From NCBI GenBank assembly GCA_016935935.1, contig JAFGPZ010000099.1, forward strand, positions 1 to 9,711: 9,711 bases of DNA. Reading direction: 5' to 3'. Position 1 is the first letter of the stretch. Each line of letters begins with the position of its first letter. Source of the DNA: Deltaproteobacteria bacterium (GTDB taxonomy: Bacteria > Desulfobacterota > Syntrophia > Syntrophales > UBA2210). The position numbers were made by a program, and so were the translations under genes. Below the pieces are notes generated by a model that saw only the letters and a program-made list of their open reading frames with translations, ran no database searches and had not been told where the DNA came from. Shown one piece after another: positions 6,167-9,711 of this stretch.

Positions 6167-9100
6167 ACCTTCCCCGCCTTGCCGTTCACCGCCCTGTACT
6201 AACCTTAATGGTCATATCGATTATCATTATTCTCGGCATCGTATCCCTGACCCGCCTCCCCGTAGATCTAATGCCGGATATTACTTATCCAACCCTCTCG
6301 ATCAGAACAGAATATGAAAATGCCAGTCCTGAAGAGATTGAAGAATTGATCACGCGCCCGATGGAGGAGGCCATGAGCGCCGTACCCGGTGTTGAAGAGA
6401 TATATTCAGTATCTTCAGAGGGATCGAGCAATGTCAGAGTCATGTTTTCATGGGGAACTGATCTCGACACGGCATCAAACGATGTGAGGGACCGTATAGA
6501 CCGGGCCATGCGCCGCCTCCCCGTCGATGTAGATCGCCCAACGCTCCGGAAATACGACGTTGCAAGTTTCCCCATTCTGCTGATGGGCGCGTCCAGCGAT
6601 CTCAATCCCCTCATCCTTCGTGAAATTATCGAAGACCAGGTCAAGTACCGAATTGAAAGGATACAAGGCGTCGCTGCACTGGAAATATGGGGAGGTCTCG
6701 AACGGGAGATCCACGTTAATCTCGATTCAGAAAAGATCAAGGCGTTGGATCTGCCTCTGGATAGCATCCTGAGCCAGATTAAATCAGGAAATATAAAACT
6801 TCCCGCCGGTTCACTGGAACGGGGAAACTTTGAAATCACCATGAGGACTTCCGGCGAATATGAAAATCTTGAGGAGTTAAAGGAGACGGTAATTGCCATA
6901 CGACAGGACGTCCCAATACAGCTGAAGGACATCGCCTATGTGGAAGACTCGTGGGTCAAAATCACACGAATCGTGCGGGTCAATGGCAAGGAAGGTGTCC
7001 GGCTGGGAATACTTAAACAATCTGGAACGAACACCGTTGAGGTTGCACAGAAGGTACTCAAAGAAATAGAGCAAATCAACAGCGATATTCCAAAAATTTT
7101 GATCACGCCAATCATCGACACATCCTCCTACATAAAACACTCTATCACAAATGTGGGGTCCATGGCACTTTACGGCGGATTACTCGCCATTGGCGTTCTC
7201 CTCTTCTTTCTCCGTAATGTTCGTAGTACGCTCATTATCACAACAGCCATACCCATTTCCATTATTGCCACCTTCGCTCTTATGTATTTCTCCGGATTTA
7301 CACTCAATATTATAACACTTGGTGGGCTGGCCCTGGGCATCGGCATGCTTGTGGACAGCGCAATCGTCGTTCTGGAAAATATTTACCGACTCAGGGAAGC
7401 GGGGACCAACCTCGAAGATGCTGCTGTGAAGGGATCATCTGAAGTTACTGCCCCCATTATTGCAAGCACTCTGACCACACTGGCCGTTTTTCTGCCTCTT
7501 GTCTTTGTAAGGGGCATGTCGGGGATTCTCTTTAAACAGCTTGCATTTGTGGTAAGTTTCGCCCTCCTCTGCTCTCTGACTATTGCACTGACTCTCGTCC
7601 CCATGATGTCGGCAAAACTACTTACCCCAACACGAAATGGTTCCAATTCTTCCATCACCACCCGAATCTACATTGCCAGCGGCCTTATTTTCACAAAGGT
7701 GGAGGACGGCTACAAGAAACTTTTGCATTACGCGCTGAACCACACGATACTGGTCTTCATATCCGCACTGGTTCTCCTGGGGTGCAGTCTCTTACTTATA
7801 CCCCGCGTCGGGGTTGAGTTTATGCCATCTACAGACGAAGGGGAGGTGCGCATAACCGGCGAGATGGCAGTAGGAACCAGACTTGAAACTATCGACGAAA
7901 AATTCAAGGTTATAGAGAGGATCGTGCAGAAGGAGGTTCCCGAAATAAAGAGCTCTGTTACAAGCCTCGGTGCCGGCGGTTACCGTTCCACCGGATCTCA
8001 CACAGGTACCATGAGAATCGCCCTTACCGATCTGAAAGACAGGTCCCGTTCAAGCGATCAGATCGCCGCCGACCTGCGCCGCAAACTTTCAAATATCCCC
8101 GGTATCACCGTCAGGACGCGTGCCGGGCAGGGACTTTTTATGCTGCGCATGTCAAGCGGCGACGCGGAAAAGATACAGATTGATATCAGGGGATATGACC
8201 TTGACATTGCGAATGAATTGGCAAAACATATAGAGGAAGCAGTGATCGGGATTGATGGAGTAACTGACACAGTAATCAGCACAGAAACTGGAACGCCGGA
8301 AGAGATAATTGTAATTGATCGGCAGAAAGCGGCGAGTCTCAAACTAACTGTCTCTCAGATCGCCAATATGCTCCAGACGGTATTGTCGGGAACACGGGCA
8401 AGCTACTATCGCGAAGGTGGTGATGAATTCAATATACGTGTAAAGATAAGTGACGCCGAATTTATGAACACCTCAGAATTACTTGATCTCAGAGTTGTAA
8501 ACTCTACGGGAGAGCCTGTAGTTCTGAGAAACGTTGTAAAATCCATAGCCTCTACGGGGCCCACCCGAATAGAAAGAAAGGACCAGGAAAGGATCATTAC
8601 CCTGTCCGTCAATATCAGCGGTCGCGATATGGGCTCTATACTGGCAGACATAAGAACGAAACTGCATGCTATCCCCGTACCCGGAGACTTTATTATTTCA
8701 TTTGGCGGTGACTATGAGGAACAACAGAAGGCCTTCGGTGAACTTCTGTTAAGCCTTTTGCTTGCCCTTGTGCTCGTATATATGGTAATGGCGAGTCTCT
8801 ACGAATCATTCCTCTATCCCCTTGTGGTCATGTTTTCCATCCCCTTTGCCGTCATTGGAGTCATTCTCATACTCTTTTTGACCAACACCACATTTAACGT
8901 CCAGTCCTATATCGGGTGCATCATGCTTGGGGGTATCGTTGTCAATAACGCCATTCTGCTCGTTGATCATATCAATCTTCTGCGTAATCGGGATGACATG
9001 CCTCTCAGGGAGGCCATAGAAGAGGCAGGCAGAAGACGAATACGGCCCATTCTTATGACGGCGACGACAACAATACTGGCAATGACGCCACTTGCCATCG

Positions 9101-9234
9101 GTCTCGGAGAAGGTGGTGAAGTCCAGGCCCCTCTGGCAAGGGCCGTTATCGGAGGTCTCTTCAGCGCCACATTGATCACACTGGTAATCGTACCTTCCAT
9201 GTATCTGCTCTTCGAAAGCAAAAGGAGGAAATGA
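6163..9234 (+). CDS. RND-family efflux pump, HAE1/AcrB-type inner-membrane transporter
   Basis: The 1023 residues equal a full-length RND pump. An N-terminal membrane helix (about 12-30) is followed by 'LPVDLMPDITYP', the usual entry to the first periplasmic domain. Five further helices lie at about 335-483, helix 7 at about 529-547, the second periplasmic domain at about 550-858, and helices 8-12 at about 860-1015. The fourth helix reads 'GMLVDSAIVVLENI': D398 is kept, but the second Asp of the AcrB DD pair is S399. The tenth helix reads 'GIVVNNAILLVD', with N928 where AcrB has the relay Lys. The conserved Arg of helix 11 is R961. This pattern resembles the DN-type HAE1 subgroup such as SwrC rather than AcrB or the metal-exporting CzcA group, so drugs, lipids or other amphiphiles are likelier substrates than metal ions (inference). 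The start is the ATG within ATGA that overlaps the adaptor stop; the pump is expected to work as a trimer using proton flux. Confidence 0.95.
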   Translation: MNLPRLAVHRPVLTLMVISIIIILGIVSLTRLPVDLMPDITYPTLSIRTEYENASPEEIEELITRPMEEAMSAVPGVEEIYSVSSEGSSNVRVMFSWGTDLDTASNDVRDRIDRAMRRLPVDVDRPTLRKYDVASFPILLMGASSDLNPLILREIIEDQVKYRIERIQGVAALEIWGGLEREIHVNLDSEKIKALDLPLDSILSQIKSGNIKLPAGSLERGNFEITMRTSGEYENLEELKETVIAIRQDVPIQLKDIAYVEDSWVKITRIVRVNGKEGVRLGILKQSGTNTVEVAQKVLKEIEQINSDIPKILITPIIDTSSYIKHSITNVGSMALYGGLLAIGVLLFFLRNVRSTLIITTAIPISIIATFALMYFSGFTLNIITLGGLALGIGMLVDSAIVVLENIYRLREAGTNLEDAAVKGSSEVTAPIIASTLTTLAVFLPLVFVRGMSGILFKQLAFVVSFALLCSLTIALTLVPMMSAKLLTPTRNGSNSSITTRIYIASGLIFTKVEDGYKKLLHYALNHTILVFISALVLLGCSLLLIPRVGVEFMPSTDEGEVRITGEMAVGTRLETIDEKFKVIERIVQKEVPEIKSSVTSLGAGGYRSTGSHTGTMRIALTDLKDRSRSSDQIAADLRRKLSNIPGITVRTRAGQGLFMLRMSSGDAEKIQIDIRGYDLDIANELAKHIEEAVIGIDGVTDTVISTETGTPEEIIVIDRQKAASLKLTVSQIANMLQTVLSGTRASYYREGGDEFNIRVKISDAEFMNTSELLDLRVVNSTGEPVVLRNVVKSIASTGPTRIERKDQERIITLSVNISGRDMGSILADIRTKLHAIPVPGDFIISFGGDYEEQQKAFGELLLSLLLALVLVYMVMASLYESFLYPLVVMFSIPFAVIGVILILFLTNTTFNVQSYIGCIMLGGIVVNNAILLVDHINLLRNRDDMPLREAIEEAGRRRIRPILMTATTTILAMTPLAIGLGEGGEVQAPLARAVIGGLFSATLITLVIVPSMYLLFESKRRK
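9222..9228 (+). promoter_or_regulatory. Strong ribosome binding site that bears on the TolC-like start
   Basis: AAGGAGG inside the last codons of the pump gene lies two bases before ATG at 9231 and eight bases before an in-frame TTG at 9237. Normal spacing favours TTG, giving an N-terminus MKIRDHHNQPGK. The ATG would give an ATGA overlap like the other junctions of the operon. Confidence 0.55.
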
Positions 9235-9236
9235 TA

Positions 9237-9711
9237 TTGAAGATCCGAGACCATCATAACCAGCCGGGCAAAGTAGTGACTTTGGTCATACTTTTGTATC
9301 TCTTCGTACTTAACCCTGTGACAACGTCGGGCATAACAGCAGAATTTGATAACAGTGTGGACAGAACCATGGAAGAAGAAACTCTTCTTCCCAAAATTAA
9401 GGATAATATTCTCACAATAACAGTCCAGGATGCCATTATGATGGCTCTGGCAAACAACCGACTGTTGAAAGTGGAAAAACTGACGCCTGAAATCAAAAAG
9501 ACTCTGGAGGATCAACAAGAGGCTATCTTCAGCCCAGTTCTCAGGGGCAATATTGGACTGACTCAAGAGCAGGAAAACAGCCAGTCCAACCCGGAAAAAG
9601 ACGTTGAAAGCGGTAACGCGCAAGCGGAAGTGGGCATGTCCCGATTTTACCCTACCGGCACCGATGTGGAGGTCACTCTCTCTTCCAGGGTTCTATGGTC
9701 CAACCTCTACA
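9237..9711 (+). CDS. TolC-like outer-membrane efflux factor, 5' part, runs off right edge
   Basis: The open frame continues to the window end, giving about 158 residues of what is normally a protein of 420 to 500 or more. A basic start is followed by a hydrophobic core ('VVTLVILLYLFVLNPV') and a probable signal-peptide end near 'TSGITA'. A Glu-rich spacer follows, then 'LTITVQDAIMMALANNRLLK', the typical opening of the outer-membrane efflux domain with its Ala-x-x-x-Asn pattern, and 'FSPVLRGNIGLTQ', matching the first beta strand region of TolC proteins. Together with the adaptor and pump it completes a tripartite system spanning both membranes. I chose TTG at 9237 for its eight-base spacing to AAGGAGG; ATG at 9231 is the alternative and would overlap the pump stop by four bases. 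Confidence 0.85.
   Translation, partial: MKIRDHHNQPGKVVTLVILLYLFVLNPVTTSGITAEFDNSVDRTMEEETLLPKIKDNILTITVQDAIMMALANNRLLKVEKLTPEIKKTLEDQQEAIFSPVLRGNIGLTQEQENSQSNPEKDVESGNAQAEVGMSRFYPTGTDVEVTLSSRVLWSNLY

Overview
The window looks like chromosomal DNA of a Gram-negative, probably anaerobic bacterium. Moderate base composition, frequent AUA/AGA/AGG codons, a ZraSR-type two-component system with an added PAS domain, a Cys-containing LUD protein and a dispersed TTCCCACGC palindrome together suggest Desulfobacterota (former Deltaproteobacteria). This placement rests on gene style only and is an inference.

Layout. (1) Positions 1-429, minus strand: the 5' part of a secreted or membrane-anchored caspase-like (peptidase C14) gene that starts at TTG and runs off the left edge. 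(2) Positions 430-1032: a gene-poor region of about 600 bp. It holds two copies of a palindromic dispersed repeat, a candidate forward promoter, and several inverted repeats in the presumed leader of the next gene. (3) Positions 1033-3478 and on to 4824, plus strand: a LUD-domain (LutC/YkgG-like) protein, then a membrane histidine kinase and a sigma54-dependent NtrC-family response regulator, closely spaced or overlapping. The kinase resembles E. coli ZraS in its sensor region and the regulator resembles ZraR. (4) A 130-bp gap (4825-4954) with a good -10 box. (5) Positions 4955-9711, plus strand: a tripartite RND efflux operon made of a periplasmic adaptor (MFP), a 1023-residue HAE1-type RND pump, and the start of a TolC-like outer-membrane factor cut by the right edge.

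How the parts may work together. The kinase/regulator pair probably senses an envelope or periplasmic signal and controls transcription, and the adjacent efflux operon is the obvious candidate target. However, I found no canonical sigma54 (-24/-12) promoter in the gap before the operon or upstream of the LUD gene, so that link is unproven. ATGA stop/start overlaps at kinase/regulator and adaptor/pump, and a near-overlap at pump/outer-membrane factor, suggest translational coupling.

I do not see a clearly undescribed system. The points most worth a second look are the caspase-like gene with a repeat abutting its ribosome binding site, the structured leader before the LUD gene, the palindrome that contains the kinase's ribosome binding site, the ZraS-like sensor that lacks a His-rich sensor region, and the AcrB-divergent proton-relay residues of the pump.
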